DNA of 64,000 nucleotides from Holosporaceae bacterium 'Namur'. Its GTDB lineage: Bacteria > Pseudomonadota > Alphaproteobacteria > Rickettsiales > Midichloriaceae. This document shows positions 9,510 through 18,724 of this stretch, one piece after another. The DNA is taken from positions 1-64,000 of the forward strand of contig JACGYV010000005.1 in NCBI GenBank assembly GCA_014116815.1. Direction: 5' to 3'. Within the stretch, counting starts at the first letter, position 1, and every line of letters begins with the position of its first letter. The position numbers were made by a program, and so were the translations under genes. The notes beneath the pieces were generated by a model that saw only the letters and a list, made by a program, of their open reading frames with translations, did no database searches and had not been told where the DNA came from.

Positions 9510-9698
9510 GTATTTTAAAAATATTAGTAATATATTATTATTCCAAGCAGTTATTAAATATACTTGTTACAAAATTATTAAATAAAGCAAAATTTAAAAA
9601 TATTCAACCTTAAGCTAAATCCCAAACCGCTCTAATTAAAAAATTACCCTTGCAGGAAAAATTTACTTAACTATGCTCTCATAAAAATACTTTTAGTT

Positions 9699-9974
9699 AT
9701 GCAGGATATAGAAACTAAACGCAAACAGCTATTATATAGAAGCACTCATAGAGGTTGCAAAGAAACCGATATCTTAATCGGAGAGTTTGCCAAAAAGTAT
9801 ATACCTTTTTTTTCACTACAGGAATTACTGGATTATGAACGTTTTCTTGAAATAGATGATGTAATTTTATATGACTTAATTTGCGAAAAGATGACTCCGG
9901 AAGATAGCCTTGTAGATTCTAAAATTATAAAGCTCATTATTAATTTTAATAGAATAAGAATAAATGCCGCCTAA
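9699..9974 (+). CDS. sdhE: succinate dehydrogenase assembly factor SdhE
   Basis: This 91-residue protein matches the SdhE/YgfY/Sdh5 family, which promotes covalent attachment of FAD to the flavoprotein subunit of succinate dehydrogenase. The conserved RGxxE motif appears as RGCKE in YRSTHRGCKETDILIGEF, and the acidic helix FLEIDDVILYDLI matches the second conserved block. The length is typical. It overlaps the start of lpxB by 11 bases, so the two are co-transcribed; the coupling with lipid A synthesis is probably incidental. Confidence 0.9.
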   Translation: MQDIETKRKQLLYRSTHRGCKETDILIGEFAKKYIPFFSLQELLDYERFLEIDDVILYDLICEKMTPEDSLVDSKIIKLIINFNRIRINAA

Positions 9975-11112
9975 AATTTTTATTATTGCCGGGGAACCTT
10001 CCGGGGATTTGATCGGAGCAAACTTAATTAGTTCCTTAAAGCTTTTGTTGCCTAATTGCAGTATTTACGGTGTAGGCGGTAGTAAAATGATTTCTCAAGG
10101 GCTAAATAGCATATTTGATATAGAAGAAATTTCCATTATGGGTTATATTGAGGTACTTCCTAAAATATTTAAAATTAGGAAGCTTCTAACTAAAACTTAT
10201 CAGGAAATTATAAAAACAAATCCTGATGTAATTATCACCATTGATTCTCCTGGTTTCAATTTAAGGTTAATTAAACGTTTAAGAAAATATTTCAGAAATA
10301 AAATTAAAATTGTTAATTATGTTGCACCGAGTGTTTGGGCATATAAACCTAAGCGTATATATAGAGTTAAAGCATTATATGATCATCAACTTTTAATTTT
10401 GCCGATTGAAAAGCCTTATTTTGATGCGATCGGGTTCCCTTCAACTTTTGTCGGGCATCCAATCCTTGAAGAACCTTTAGTACAAAGTTTATCTAAAGAA
10501 GAAACTTATACTAAATATAATGTTCCCTTAAAAAATAAGCTACTAACTATAATGCCCGGTAGCAGAAAAGGTGAATTAAAGAAACATATACCTATCTTTA
10601 TTGAGGCGCTAAAAACCATTAAGAATAAGCAACCGAATATTACTCTTTTTATCCCTACTCTTCCTCACCTGGAAGAGATTTTAAAAAAAGAATTTGCTCA
10701 GTTTTCTCCCCTTATTTCTTCTGATAATAAAATTAAAGATGAGTTATTATTTGCAAGCGATATTGCATTAGTTAAATCCGGAACTTCTTCGCTTGAATTG
10801 ATGCGTTATAACTTACCTATGATTGTAGCTTATCAGGTATCCGGCTTAACTGCATTTATTTTGAAGTTCTTTATTACCACAAAGTACTTTGCTCTTCCGA
10901 ATATCATTTTACAGGAGGAGGCGGTTCCCGAATTAATACAGGATAAATGTACCGCGGAAAATATTAGTAACGCACTATACGCGCTATTAAACGATAAAGA
11001 AAAGCAAGATTATCAAAAAGAAAAGTTTAATCTTGCTTTAAATATGTTTAATGTCAAAAGCGGTGAAAAGCCCGGTATGCTTGCAGCTAAAAAGATTGCT
11101 GAGCTACTGTAA
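9964..11112 (+). CDS. lpxB: lipid-A-disaccharide synthase
   Basis: LpxB condenses UDP-2,3-diacylglucosamine with lipid X to form the lipid A disaccharide at the inner face of the cytoplasmic membrane. The 382-residue protein starts with IFIIAGEPSGDLIGANL, the conserved N-terminal motif, and contains ISIMGYIEVLPKI, YVAPSVWAYKP, MPGSRKGELKKHIPI and SGTSSLELMRYNLPMIVAY, all diagnostic. Its presence implies an LPS-making cell. It follows sdhE with an overlap. Its last 26 bases overlap the convergent Ppx/GppA-like gene. Confidence 0.97.
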   Translation: MPPKIFIIAGEPSGDLIGANLISSLKLLLPNCSIYGVGGSKMISQGLNSIFDIEEISIMGYIEVLPKIFKIRKLLTKTYQEIIKTNPDVIITIDSPGFNLRLIKRLRKYFRNKIKIVNYVAPSVWAYKPKRIYRVKALYDHQLLILPIEKPYFDAIGFPSTFVGHPILEEPLVQSLSKEETYTKYNVPLKNKLLTIMPGSRKGELKKHIPIFIEALKTIKNKQPNITLFIPTLPHLEEILKKEFAQFSPLISSDNKIKDELLFASDIALVKSGTSSLELMRYNLPMIVAYQVSGLTAFILKFFITTKYFALPNIILQEEAVPELIQDKCTAENISNALYALLNDKEKQDYQKEKFNLALNMFNVKSGEKPGMLAAKKIAELL

Positions 11113-12181
11113 CTTCACCATGCCAAAAGCTTTGGTCAAGAACCAGGTGATCAGTTAAGGTTGACTCTATGATTTCAAGCTTATTAATCCCTGCACCATC
11201 CATGACTCCGTAGACTAAGATTAATGCTTGTTGAATTAGCGGAGCAAAATGATCGGGTAGCTTAGGATATTTCTTCTGAGCCTCACTAACCGTCATTCCG
11301 GCAAATTCATATATTAAATCTTTAATTTCTTCTTTACTGATCGGATTAGTAAGATCGAGCTCATACTTAATGCCCATATACATTATTCTGCCTATACCTA
11401 CTACTTTTGCAGTTTTAAGCTTCTCAACAATCAATCTGTCTTTTTGAATATCTTTACCTAATTCACGCGACGTATATTCTAAAATTTCTTTTAATTCCTC
11501 TTTATTAAAGAACCCTTCTTTAGTTAAAGTAATTCCTTTAAAGGAGAAATCTTCTTTTAACTGGTGAACAAAATTGAATAAGCCCCATGGTCCTTCATAT
11601 GTATGAATTTCATCATGTTCATCTTGAACCGAGAGCTGAAAACTACCGCCTCCGATATCCCAAATAAGTAACTTATCAGGATCAACTCCTTTTAAATACG
11701 GATCACTTAGAGCTGTTTTGAACCCTAATTCTCCTTCTTCTTTTTGAGAAATTAAGTTTATATGGATATCATGCAGTTTAAAAGTGTTAAGTAATTCGCT
11801 TGAATTTTTTGCGTTTCTTGCCCAAGCGGTTGCAACGCCTTTGCATTTATGCTCTCCGCAATCTATACCGTATTCCTGCTCAATTGCTTTTAATGCACTC
11901 AACCCGGTTGTTAAACACTCTTCGGTTATTGAGCTTTTATCAATTGAACTTGATATACATTGCTGATACCGTACAGCCTTATTTACCTCACCTAAATTTT
12001 TAATTAATTTGTTTTGACAAATATCTACTAGATATCCTTTAGATTTAGTTGACCCTGACCCTATGTCAAATACATATCTTTTTTCTAAACAATTTCGATT
12101 TTCATCTTGATTTGCATTTTGATTTGCTAATGCTTGTGTAGAAAGAGAAAGAATAAACAAGAAGTTAAAAGCTATTCTCAT
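11087..12181 (-). CDS. secreted Ppx/GppA-family phosphatase-like protein
   Basis: This protein has an actin-like phosphatase core: FDIGSGSTKSKGY is the first phosphate loop, VATAWARNAKNS matches the family's ATSA-R-A-N block, and LLIWDIGGGSFQLSV is the second phosphate loop. The Ppx/GppA family hydrolyses polyphosphate or pppGpp. Unusually, the likely ATG at 12181 gives a signal peptide (FNFLFILSLSTQALA), so the product should be exported, where a ppGpp role is unlikely. The start is chosen for its AGGGA ribosome site; the frame remains open up to a GTG at 12244. An apyrase-like activity is a possible alternative. The 3' end overlaps lpxB by 26 bases. Confidence 0.72.
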   Translation of the reverse strand: MRIAFNFLFILSLSTQALANQNANQDENRNCLEKRYVFDIGSGSTKSKGYLVDICQNKLIKNLGEVNKAVRYQQCISSSIDKSSITEECLTTGLSALKAIEQEYGIDCGEHKCKGVATAWARNAKNSSELLNTFKLHDIHINLISQKEEGELGFKTALSDPYLKGVDPDKLLIWDIGGGSFQLSVQDEHDEIHTYEGPWGLFNFVHQLKEDFSFKGITLTKEGFFNKEELKEILEYTSRELGKDIQKDRLIVEKLKTAKVVGIGRIMYMGIKYELDLTNPISKEEIKDLIYEFAGMTVSEAQKKYPKLPDHFAPLIQQALILVYGVMDGAGINKLEIIESTLTDHLVLDQSFWHGEVTVAQQSF

Positions 12182-12338
12182 GATTTCCCTATAAAAAGTT
12201 CGCCCCATTCTATAAAGATAATCATAAAAGTCAACCGTAGTCACCTATAATTTTACATGCACCCTAAATTAGTTAGCACAAGATATAACAAGCAGGCAAC
12301 AATACCAAGTTATGCTGCTATAATTAATTCGTTACGGC

Positions 12339-12376
12339 TAAGAACCCTATACATATAATGGTTTCAAAGGTTCTTA
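12339..12376. terminator. hairpin downstream of recA
   Basis: TAAGAACC (12339-12346) pairs perfectly with GGTTCTTA (12369-12376). It begins about 15 bases after the recA stop on the minus strand. There is no clear T run after it, so termination is possible but not certain. Confidence 0.4.
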
Positions 12377-12389
12377 ACAAATCATGTTT

Positions 12390-13448
12390 TTAAAAATTTG
12401 ATAATGAGGCTTCCTCTCCCCCTTCCTCTACGGATGAATTATTACCGACTTCATCAGAAATTATAGAAGCAATATTACTATTGTTTCTGATTTGCATTTC
12501 AATTTCAGTGGCTATTGAGGGATTATCTTTTAAATACTTTTTAGCATTCTCACGACCTTGGCCAATTTTCTGCCCCTTATAAGCATACCATGATCCGGAC
12601 TTTTCAATAATATCAGCTTTAGTAGCTAAATCTATTATTTCTCCTGTCTTAGAGATACCTTCACCATACATAATATCAAACTCAACAGTTTTAAACGGAG
12701 GCGCAACTTTATTTTTTACCACCTTAACCCTGGTTTGGTTACCGATTACATCATCTTTTTCTTTTAAAGCACCTATCTTCCTAATATCAATTCTTACTGA
12801 AGCATAGAACTTTAAAGCATTACCGCCGGTCGTTGTTTCCGGGTTACCGAACATAACGCCGATCTTTGATCTGATTTGATTAATAAACACTAAAATACAG
12901 TTTGATCTTGCGACACTTGCGGTAATTTTCCTTAAAGCTTGGCTCATAAGCCTCGCCTGTAAGCCCATATGGCTATCTCCCATCTCGCCTTCAATCTCAG
13001 CCTTCGGTACCAGTGCAGCCACACTATCAATAACAATTACATCTAATGCTCCTGACCTAATTAATGTATCGGCAATTTCTAAAGCTTGCTCGCCGGTATC
13101 CGGTTGCGAGATGATAAGTTCATTGATATCTACTCCGAGTTTTCTGGCATACACTGGATCAAGCGCATGTTCCGCATCGATAAATGCACAAGCACCGCCT
13201 GCTTTTTGCGCCTCAGCTACAACATGCAAAGTGAGCGTAGTTTTACCCGAGCTTTCAGGCCCGAATATTTCAATAATTCTTCCTCTGGGAAGTCCTCCTA
13301 TTCCGAGTGCAATATCCAAACCTAACGACCCGGTTGAAACTGCTTCAACATCGACGGTTTTTTTATTTCCGAGTTTCATCACCGAACCTTTGCCGAAGGA
13401 TTTTTCTATTTGGCTTAATGCTACTTCTAACGCTTTTTGCTTATCCAT
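12390..13448 (-). CDS. recA: recombinase RecA
   Basis: RecA forms filaments on single-stranded DNA for homologous recombination and SOS induction. The 352-residue length is standard. The Walker A motif GPESSGKT spans residues 63-70, and [32 protein letters not shown] and [14 protein letters not shown] are RecA signatures. The C-terminus is acidic ([15 protein letters not shown]), as usual for the regulatory tail. It is monocistronic. No RecX gene lies beside it. Confidence 0.98.
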   Translation of the reverse strand: MDKQKALEVALSQIEKSFGKGSVMKLGNKKTVDVEAVSTGSLGLDIALGIGGLPRGRIIEIFGPESSGKTTLTLHVVAEAQKAGGACAFIDAEHALDPVYARKLGVDINELIISQPDTGEQALEIADTLIRSGALDVIVIDSVAALVPKAEIEGEMGDSHMGLQARLMSQALRKITASVARSNCILVFINQIRSKIGVMFGNPETTTGGNALKFYASVRIDIRKIGALKEKDDVIGNQTRVKVVKNKVAPPFKTVEFDIMYGEGISKTGEIIDLATKADIIEKSGSWYAYKGQKIGQGRENAKKYLKDNPSIATEIEMQIRNNSNIASIISDEVGNNSSVEEGGEEASLSNF

Positions 13449-13565
13449 AATTCACCTAATAATTTTATTTATATCTTTTGCCGAAAAATTAGCTCTTTGA
13501 CAATGAATATAATACAAAACAGCACAAAAATACATCTTTAAATTGCTAATTAAAGCATACGGGGA

Positions 13566-14132
13566 TTAAGATTTATTGTGCGGCTTTTCGGTTATCAGGT
13601 TGCTTTTTATTCTATATAATACATGTTTAGAAAGTTTGTGATCAGGAGGCAACTTAGGATGAGCAAAATCACCCGCCCTGTCATGCTGCATACCAATTTT
13701 TTCCATGACCCGAATGGAACGTTTATTCATAGGCACTGTAAACGAAACAATCTCTTCTAACCCACAGTGATTAAACCCATAGTTTAACACTGCTTTAGCA
13801 CCCTCGGTTGCATAGCCCTTACCCCAATATAGAGAACCTAAGCGCCAGCCGATTTCGTGAAGAGGAGTAAACGGGACTTGCCAATCAATATAACTAAGCC
13901 CGATAAAGCCGATTAATTCTCCTGTTTTCTTAAGTTCAACAGCAAATAATGTATAATTATTTTTTATATACCGATCATTCATAGCCGAAATAAAGTCTTT
14001 AACTTGCCGCATAGTAAGCGCATTAGGCAAAAACTCTATTACTTTTGGATCTTGGTTAATATCAAAATAAGGTTTAGCATCGTCATCCTTCCAAGTGCGT
14101 AAAACCAACCGTTCCGTTTCAATAATTCTCAT
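13566..14132 (-). CDS. GNAT N-acetyltransferase, RimJ/RimL-like
   Basis: This 188-residue protein begins with IIETERLVLRTWKDDDA, the opening of the RimJ/RimL/SpeG branch of GNAT enzymes. It carries the acetyl-CoA binding region EIGWRLGSLYWGKGYATEGA and the later NKRSIRVMEKIGM motif. Family members acetylate ribosomal protein N-termini, amino acids, polyamines or antibiotics; the substrate here is unknown. It lies between the ankyrin gene and recA on the same strand, with gaps of 76 and 117 bp. Confidence 0.88.
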   Translation of the reverse strand: MRIIETERLVLRTWKDDDAKPYFDINQDPKVIEFLPNALTMRQVKDFISAMNDRYIKNNYTLFAVELKKTGELIGFIGLSYIDWQVPFTPLHEIGWRLGSLYWGKGYATEGAKAVLNYGFNHCGLEEIVSFTVPMNKRSIRVMEKIGMQHDRAGDFAHPKLPPDHKLSKHVLYRIKSNLITEKPHNKS

Positions 14133-14208
14133 ACTTGGTAATCAGCTAAAGTTAACTGTATAAGTGCTTAAAATACTCTATAGCAGCTAACTTAGCAATT
14201 AATTTTGG

Positions 14209-15705
14209 TTAAGCAGGAAAAGCTTCTAACAATTGTGAGCTGTCTTCATTTACAAAGTGCTCTATATCTACATTGCTTGAGGGTTTGCCTTCTTGCTCAT
14301 AATACTTTTTACAAATAGATAATAAAGCTTCATGATTAGGCTTTTCATTTTCTTTAAAAAACATCTCTTCAAATGTAATATCATATTCTTTAGAAGGCTT
14401 ATAATTTTGAGAATCACCACTTTGAACTTGATTATTACCTTCTTCTTTCTTATCTACTTCTTGTATTAAAGCCTTATACTCAGGTTGATTATCAGGTTTA
14501 TCAACTATCATAGTTATATTATTATATACTTCTGCCGTATCATTTAAGCTTTCTTTACTAAAAATAGTATTACAGATTACTTTAAAAGCTTCTATATTAC
14601 CAATCTTTGCAATAAACTCAAGCGGAGTCCCTTGAAAATCTTGCAGGTAGTTATAAAAAAATGTTTGCTTGGCATTTAAATCAAGATCTTTAAAATTATT
14701 AAGTAAGATATCTAATGCGACTATATTATTACTTGCTATTGCATCCTGTAGAAGGGCTATGTCAGGCTCTGCACCTGAATCAATTATAACTTTAAAGGCA
14801 CCATTCTTATTCTCCGCTAATGCCAATTTTAAAAATGTACCTTCTATAATTTTATTGCTATCATCTTTATAATCATATTGGAAAGTATGCTTATTACTTA
14901 TTAAGTTTAAATCTTTTGTATTCTTGAGCATATAGCTTAGATTCTCTATATCCTCATTTAATATTAAATGCTCGGTTAGAGTTTTTAATATTTCAGTATT
15001 GTTTATGTCAATCGCAACTTTAACGGTATATAGGTTAGGTTTAGCTCCTGCATTAAGAAGCGTTTTAAAAGCATTCTCCTTTTCTTTTATTATAGATAAA
15101 CCTAAATACGTGCCGTCAATAATATATTTACGGCTTAAAGCAGACGTTTTATCATATATTAGTGTCCTTTCGGAATTTAAAGCTAGCTCATCAACATTTT
15201 TAAGTAATTGTTTGAGTAAATCCGGGTTATCGATTATTACTGCCTTTATAAGAGTTGATTGAGTAGGTTTTGCCCCTGCATCTATAAGAGCTTTAAGTGC
15301 AATTGTTTTATTTTCCGCCAAAGCAAGGTCTAAAAACGTACCTTCTTCTATTCTGTTGCCATCTACAGTGTAATTAAAACGAAAAATATGCTCGGAATTT
15401 AAGTCTAAATCTTTATTATTCTTTAGTAATAAATCTAATATATCTTCATCAGCAGTTAATATAGCATCTTTCAACTCAGATGGATGAAGTTTTACCCCAG
15501 CATTCACAAGAGATTTAATCGCACTTTTATTATTTAGCATGATAGCAAAATTCAAAGGTGTACCTTCAAAATAATCATTGCCACCTTGCTTATAATTATA
15601 ACGAAAAATGTTTTCTGCGTTTAAATTATTTTTATTGTTTGATAATATATTATTCAATAATTCTGAATCATTAGATAAAATAGCTTGGAATAAGTCATTT
15701 GCCAT
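14209..15705 (-). CDS. ankyrin-type repeat protein with about 75-90 residue modules
   Basis: The 498-residue protein is built of repeated modules. Each has an ankyrin-like pair of helices ending in LIDAGAKP or similar, a second helix pair ending in LLKNNKDLDLN, and a short F-x-Y-x-Y segment with a charged turn followed by EGTFLDLALAENK. About five modules run from residue 10 to about 385. The remainder is a charged linker and tail. It has no signal peptide. Ankyrin proteins of intracellular bacteria are often type IV secretion effectors that bind host proteins; that role is an inference here. A MITE-like repeat lies about 210 bp upstream of its start. Confidence 0.78.
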   Translation of the reverse strand: MANDLFQAILSNDSELLNNILSNNKNNLNAENIFRYNYKQGGNDYFEGTPLNFAIMLNNKSAIKSLVNAGVKLHPSELKDAILTADEDILDLLLKNNKDLDLNSEHIFRFNYTVDGNRIEEGTFLDLALAENKTIALKALIDAGAKPTQSTLIKAVIIDNPDLLKQLLKNVDELALNSERTLIYDKTSALSRKYIIDGTYLGLSIIKEKENAFKTLLNAGAKPNLYTVKVAIDINNTEILKTLTEHLILNEDIENLSYMLKNTKDLNLISNKHTFQYDYKDDSNKIIEGTFLKLALAENKNGAFKVIIDSGAEPDIALLQDAIASNNIVALDILLNNFKDLDLNAKQTFFYNYLQDFQGTPLEFIAKIGNIEAFKVICNTIFSKESLNDTAEVYNNITMIVDKPDNQPEYKALIQEVDKKEEGNNQVQSGDSQNYKPSKEYDITFEEMFFKENEKPNHEALLSICKKYYEQEGKPSSNVDIEHFVNEDSSQLLEAFPA

Positions 15706-15914
15706 ATGATATAACCTAAAATTTAAATATTTATATACAAAGAATACAAAGAGATTAAAATATAATTAAAAAGTAACAAGTAGTTCTATAATAAATCTTA
15801 TAATATAAGAACTACATTAATTATAATTTTTTTTGCTATTAGGTTGTTTTATTTAAATTATTAACAACTTAGGTTACTAGTAGCTTTGCTAAATTTGTTA
15901 ATGCATAGTATATA

Positions 15915-16143
15915 TATAGTCAATTAAGTTAAATACCTTACACATTTATTTTGATAAGACTTTAATTACCTTAACGGCTTATTTTCTAAATTACTTAAAT
16001 AATAATAGCGCGCCCCCTCACCCCCCTTTTAGAGGGACAGCGCTCATAAAAATTATTTAATAATTTTTATGTATCTTTGCCTTGTTATAAAGCACTCGGG
16101 TTAAATAAATGCTATTGTATGATTTACAACTTAATTTACTATA
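15915..16143 (+). repeat. MITE-like element, copy 1
   Basis: This 229-bp element is nearly repeated at 32708-32938. The left end TATAGTCAATTAAGTTA and the reverse complement of the right end, TATAGTAAATTAAGTTG, match at 15 of 17 bases. Inside are a GC-rich region closed by AGCGC/GCGCT and a 27-nt palindrome (16045-16071) with 13-base perfect arms. There is no coding capacity. The small size, terminal inverted repeats and TA at the ends are what is expected of a MITE moved by an IS630/Tc1-type transposase. Confidence 0.78.
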
Positions 16144-16145
16144 AA

Positions 16146-16182
16146 TAAAAAACACCCCGCAATTGTTGAAGGGTGCTTTTTC
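16146..16182 (-). terminator. intrinsic terminator of rplM-rpsI
   Basis: CACCC and GGGTG form the stem around a 13-base loop, flanked by A and T runs. On the minus strand the stem ends in GGGGTGTTTTTT, about 35 bases after the rpsI stop. Confidence 0.75.
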
Positions 16183-16215
16183 AAAAAGAATAAAATATAA
16201 AATAAATATATTTGT

Positions 16216-16773
16216 TTAACGCTTAGAGAACTGGAAGCTTTTACGAGCTTTTTTATGTCCGAATTTCTTACGTTCAACCTTCCTGCTGTCTCTGGTTAGG
16301 AATCCGCCTTTTCTTAAAATGGAATGTAAATCCGGAACCATTGTATCCAGTACTCTGCTGATTCCGAGTCTAACAGCACCTGCTTGGCCGGATAAACCGC
16401 TTCCTTTAACTGTACACATAACATCAAATTGACCGGTGGTTTCCGTTGCAACGAACGGTTGATTGATAATCATTCTTAAAACCGGACGTGCAAAATATTC
16501 GGTAACATCACGATCATTAACTACGATTTTTCCGCTGCCTCTGGAGAGCCAAACTCTTGCAGTTGCTTCTTTTCTCCTACCGGTTGCATAAAACCTTTCA
16601 ACCGAGCCCTTCTTGGAAGAAGCCTTCTTAGTGGTAATTATAGTCGGAGCAGCTTTAGCTTCGGCTGTTTTTTCTTTGCTCTCTACTGCTTTAGGCTTTG
16701 TAGTCTTTTTTGCAATATCGTTTATACTTGCTACTTCTGTTTCTTTTTTAGTAGTTTTTTTAATATCTGCCAT
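16216..16773 (-). CDS. rpsI: 30S ribosomal protein S9 with N-terminal extension
   Basis: S9 sits in the head of the small subunit and its C-terminal tail reaches the P-site tRNA. The core begins near residue 58 ([17 protein letters not shown]) and ends with [12 protein letters not shown], as in all bacteria. Residues 1-57 are a low-complexity Lys/Ala/Thr-rich extension ([18 protein letters not shown]), making it 185 residues instead of the usual 130-160. It follows rplM by 15 bp in the conserved L13-S9 operon, and a terminator lies directly downstream. Confidence 0.96.
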   Translation of the reverse strand: MADIKKTTKKETEVASINDIAKKTTKPKAVESKEKTAEAKAAPTIITTKKASSKKGSVERFYATGRRKEATARVWLSRGSGKIVVNDRDVTEYFARPVLRMIINQPFVATETTGQFDVMCTVKGSGLSGQAGAVRLGISRVLDTMVPDLHSILRKGGFLTRDSRKVERKKFGHKKARKSFQFSKR

Positions 16774-16788
16774 AAGTTTAATTATACC

Positions 16789-17265
16789 TTATTTTTTATT
16801 CTTTGGATTTTGTTTAGCAATATCTAATGTTACGGGACTTTGCGCTTGATGCGGATGAGCTTCACCTACATACACATGTAAACTTTTCATTTGTTTACGT
16901 GCAAGCGGGCTATCCTTCGGCATCATTCTCTCAACAGCTTTTTCAAGAAGTCTGTGCGGAAATTTTCCGGTTAAGATTTCTCCTTTGGTTCTGCTTTTTA
17001 TTCCGCCTGCATATCCTGTATGCCAGTAAAAAGAATCCTGATCAAGTTTTTTTCCGGTAACTTGAATTTTATCGGCATTAATAACAACAATGTTATCGCC
17101 TGTATCAATATTTTGTGTGTAAGAAGGCTTGTGTTTACCTCTTAAAATTTTCGCAATTTCCGCAGCGAGTCTACCGAGAACTAATCCATCAGCATCAATT
17201 AAATGCCATGCTTTATTAACTTCCGAGGGCTTTGCAGTATAAGTTCCAGCTGTAAATGAAGACAT
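16789..17265 (-). CDS. rplM: 50S ribosomal protein L13
   Basis: L13 is an early-assembly protein of the large subunit. The 158-residue protein contains [19 protein letters not shown], the [12 protein letters not shown] block, [10 protein letters not shown] and HPHQAQSP, all L13 signatures. The ATG at 17265 is chosen because a strong promoter ends near 17302, so the in-frame TTG at 17337 would lie upstream of transcription. The leader is only about 30 bases with a weak AAAGA ribosome site. It is first in the rplM-rpsI operon, divergent from truB. Confidence 0.96.
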   Translation of the reverse strand: MSSFTAGTYTAKPSEVNKAWHLIDADGLVLGRLAAEIAKILRGKHKPSYTQNIDTGDNIVVINADKIQVTGKKLDQDSFYWHTGYAGGIKSRTKGEILTGKFPHRLLEKAVERMMPKDSPLARKQMKSLHVYVGEAHPHQAQSPVTLDIAKQNPKNKK

Positions 17266-17301
17266 AATATTCTTTATATAGTTTTCTATTCTAAGGTGGC
17301 C

Positions 17302-17330
17302 ATTATGCAAATATATATATATTTTGTCAA
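17302..17330 (-). promoter_or_regulatory. strong sigma-70 promoter of rplM-rpsI
   Basis: On the minus strand a perfect TTGACA (17330-17325) and CATAAT (17307-17302) are separated by exactly 17 bases made of alternating AT. Its position decides the start codon of rplM. Confidence 0.8.
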
Positions 17331-17453
17331 TATTCAAAGTTGAGGGATTTTGAATTCTTGCATTGTTTTTAAAAATTATCCCGAAAATTACTCTCTTCCC
17401 TTCCCTAAATTTATATATAGTTATATAGTGCCTAATAAAAAAACAGAGAAAGA

Positions 17454-18362
17454 ATGAACGGTTGGTTATTGATTGATAAACCTGAGAACATCAGTTCAGC
17501 AGGCGCATTAAATTTTATAAAAAAATTATTTAAAAGCATAGGTCTCAAAAACATAAAAATCGGACATGCCGGAACACTTGATCCTTTTGCATCCGGGCTA
17601 CTTATCGTGGGAGCGGGTGAAGCAACTAAGCTAATTAATTATATTATGGATAATTCAAAAGCTTATGATTTCACCATCAAATGGGGAGAAAACAGAGATA
17701 CTATAGATAGAGAAGGAAAAATAACCGAAGTAAGTGATAAAGCCCCTACCCCGACGGAATTAAAAACGGCAATCAAACCGTTTTATGGAGTTATAAACCA
17801 AATACCTCCTGAATTTTCCGCGCTGAAAATAAATGGTGAAAGAGCTTATAATCTTGCCCGTCAAGGATTAGAGGTAAAACTTGAGCCCAGAAATGTCACT
17901 ATTTATAATTTAGATATAATTAGCTGCAATGATGATAGCGCGACTTTTGCGGTTAAATGCGGCAAAGGTTTTTATGTAAGATCGCTGGCAAGGGATATAG
18001 CTTTAAATTTAAATGCATGCGGCTATGTTACTTACTTAAGAAGGACAGAGAGTAAAAATTTTATAGTTGATGATGCAATTCCTCTGGATAAAATCAAAAA
18101 TCTATTGCATAATGATGACCGAATCTCTTCTTTGCAATTTTTGCAGGAGAATTTAAAGCCCGTAACTTCTGTACTGGACGACATCTTAGTATGGGATTTA
18201 AATGAAGCGGAAGCAAAAAAATTAAAAACCGGAATGCCGATTTATTTAGATGCGGAGTTTCATGAAAAGAGCGAAGTCGCAGCATTGTTTAACTTGAAGT
18301 TAATTGCAATATGCATCTTTGAAAACGGGCAGCTTAAACCAAAACGTGTTTTTAATTTATAA
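17454..18362 (+). CDS. truB: tRNA pseudouridine-55 synthase
   Basis: TruB converts uridine 55 of the T-loop of tRNAs to pseudouridine and aids tRNA folding. The 302-residue protein starts with NGWLLIDKP and has [16 protein letters not shown] with the catalytic aspartate at residue 43. Further family motifs are [17 protein letters not shown] and [14 protein letters not shown]. Its stop overlaps the AAGGAG ribosome site of rpsO, so the two genes are coupled, as in many proteobacteria where truB-rpsO-pnp are adjacent. Confidence 0.97.
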   Translation: MNGWLLIDKPENISSAGALNFIKKLFKSIGLKNIKIGHAGTLDPFASGLLIVGAGEATKLINYIMDNSKAYDFTIKWGENRDTIDREGKITEVSDKAPTPTELKTAIKPFYGVINQIPPEFSALKINGERAYNLARQGLEVKLEPRNVTIYNLDIISCNDDSATFAVKCGKGFYVRSLARDIALNLNACGYVTYLRRTESKNFIVDDAIPLDKIKNLLHNDDRISSLQFLQENLKPVTSVLDDILVWDLNEAEAKKLKTGMPIYLDAEFHEKSEVAALFNLKLIAICIFENGQLKPKRVFNL

Positions 18363-18372
18363 GGAGTATACG

Positions 18373-18642
18373 ATGTCGATAGCAGCAGAAAAAAAACAAG
18401 CTCTTATTAAAGATTTTTCTTTAACTAGCAACGATACCGGATCAGTTGAAGTTCAGGTTGCAATATTAAGCGAAAGAATCACTAACTTAACCGAGCACTT
18501 CAAAGGTAATACTAAAGATTTCCAATCAAGAAGAGGATTATTAGTTTTAGTTAACAGAAGAAGAAGATTGTTAAGTTATTTAAAAAGAGAAGACTTGAAT
18601 AGATATCAAGATCTAATTGCAAGACTAGGGCTAAGAAAATAA
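18373..18642 (+). CDS. rpsO: 30S ribosomal protein S15
   Basis: S15 binds 16S rRNA at a three-way junction and organises the platform of the small subunit. The 89-residue protein contains [16 protein letters not shown] and [19 protein letters not shown], diagnostic of S15, and ends in LGLRK. The ATG at 18373 is set by AAGGAG at 18361-18366; the frame is open further upstream inside truB but those codons are not needed. An intrinsic terminator follows, separating it from pnp. Confidence 0.97.
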   Translation: MSIAAEKKQALIKDFSLTSNDTGSVEVQVAILSERITNLTEHFKGNTKDFQSRRGLLVLVNRRRRLLSYLKREDLNRYQDLIARLGLRK

Positions 18643-18672
18643 CTAATGATGTTATTAGGAATAATTTTAATT

Positions 18673-18706
18673 AAAAAAAGTTGCGTTAGCTCTAGCGCAA
18701 CTTTTT
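18673..18706 (+). terminator. intrinsic terminator between rpsO and pnp
   Basis: AGTTGCG pairs with CGCAACT and is extended by TAG/CTA, preceded by seven A and followed by five T (18702-18706). It lies 30 bases after rpsO and just before the pnp start, so part of pnp expression may depend on read-through or RNA processing here. Confidence 0.78.
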
Positions 18707-18724
18707 ATTTTTTATAGGTAAAGG

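Larger units (their letters stand above)
15706..16215. other. 510-bp non-coding stretch with a MITE-like repeat
   Basis: From left to right it holds the upstream region of the ankyrin gene, an AT-rich hairpin (TAGTTCT at 15781 with AGAACTA ending at 15814), a 229-bp MITE-like element, and the rplM-rpsI terminator. No reading frame or RNA gene is evident. Confidence 0.65.
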
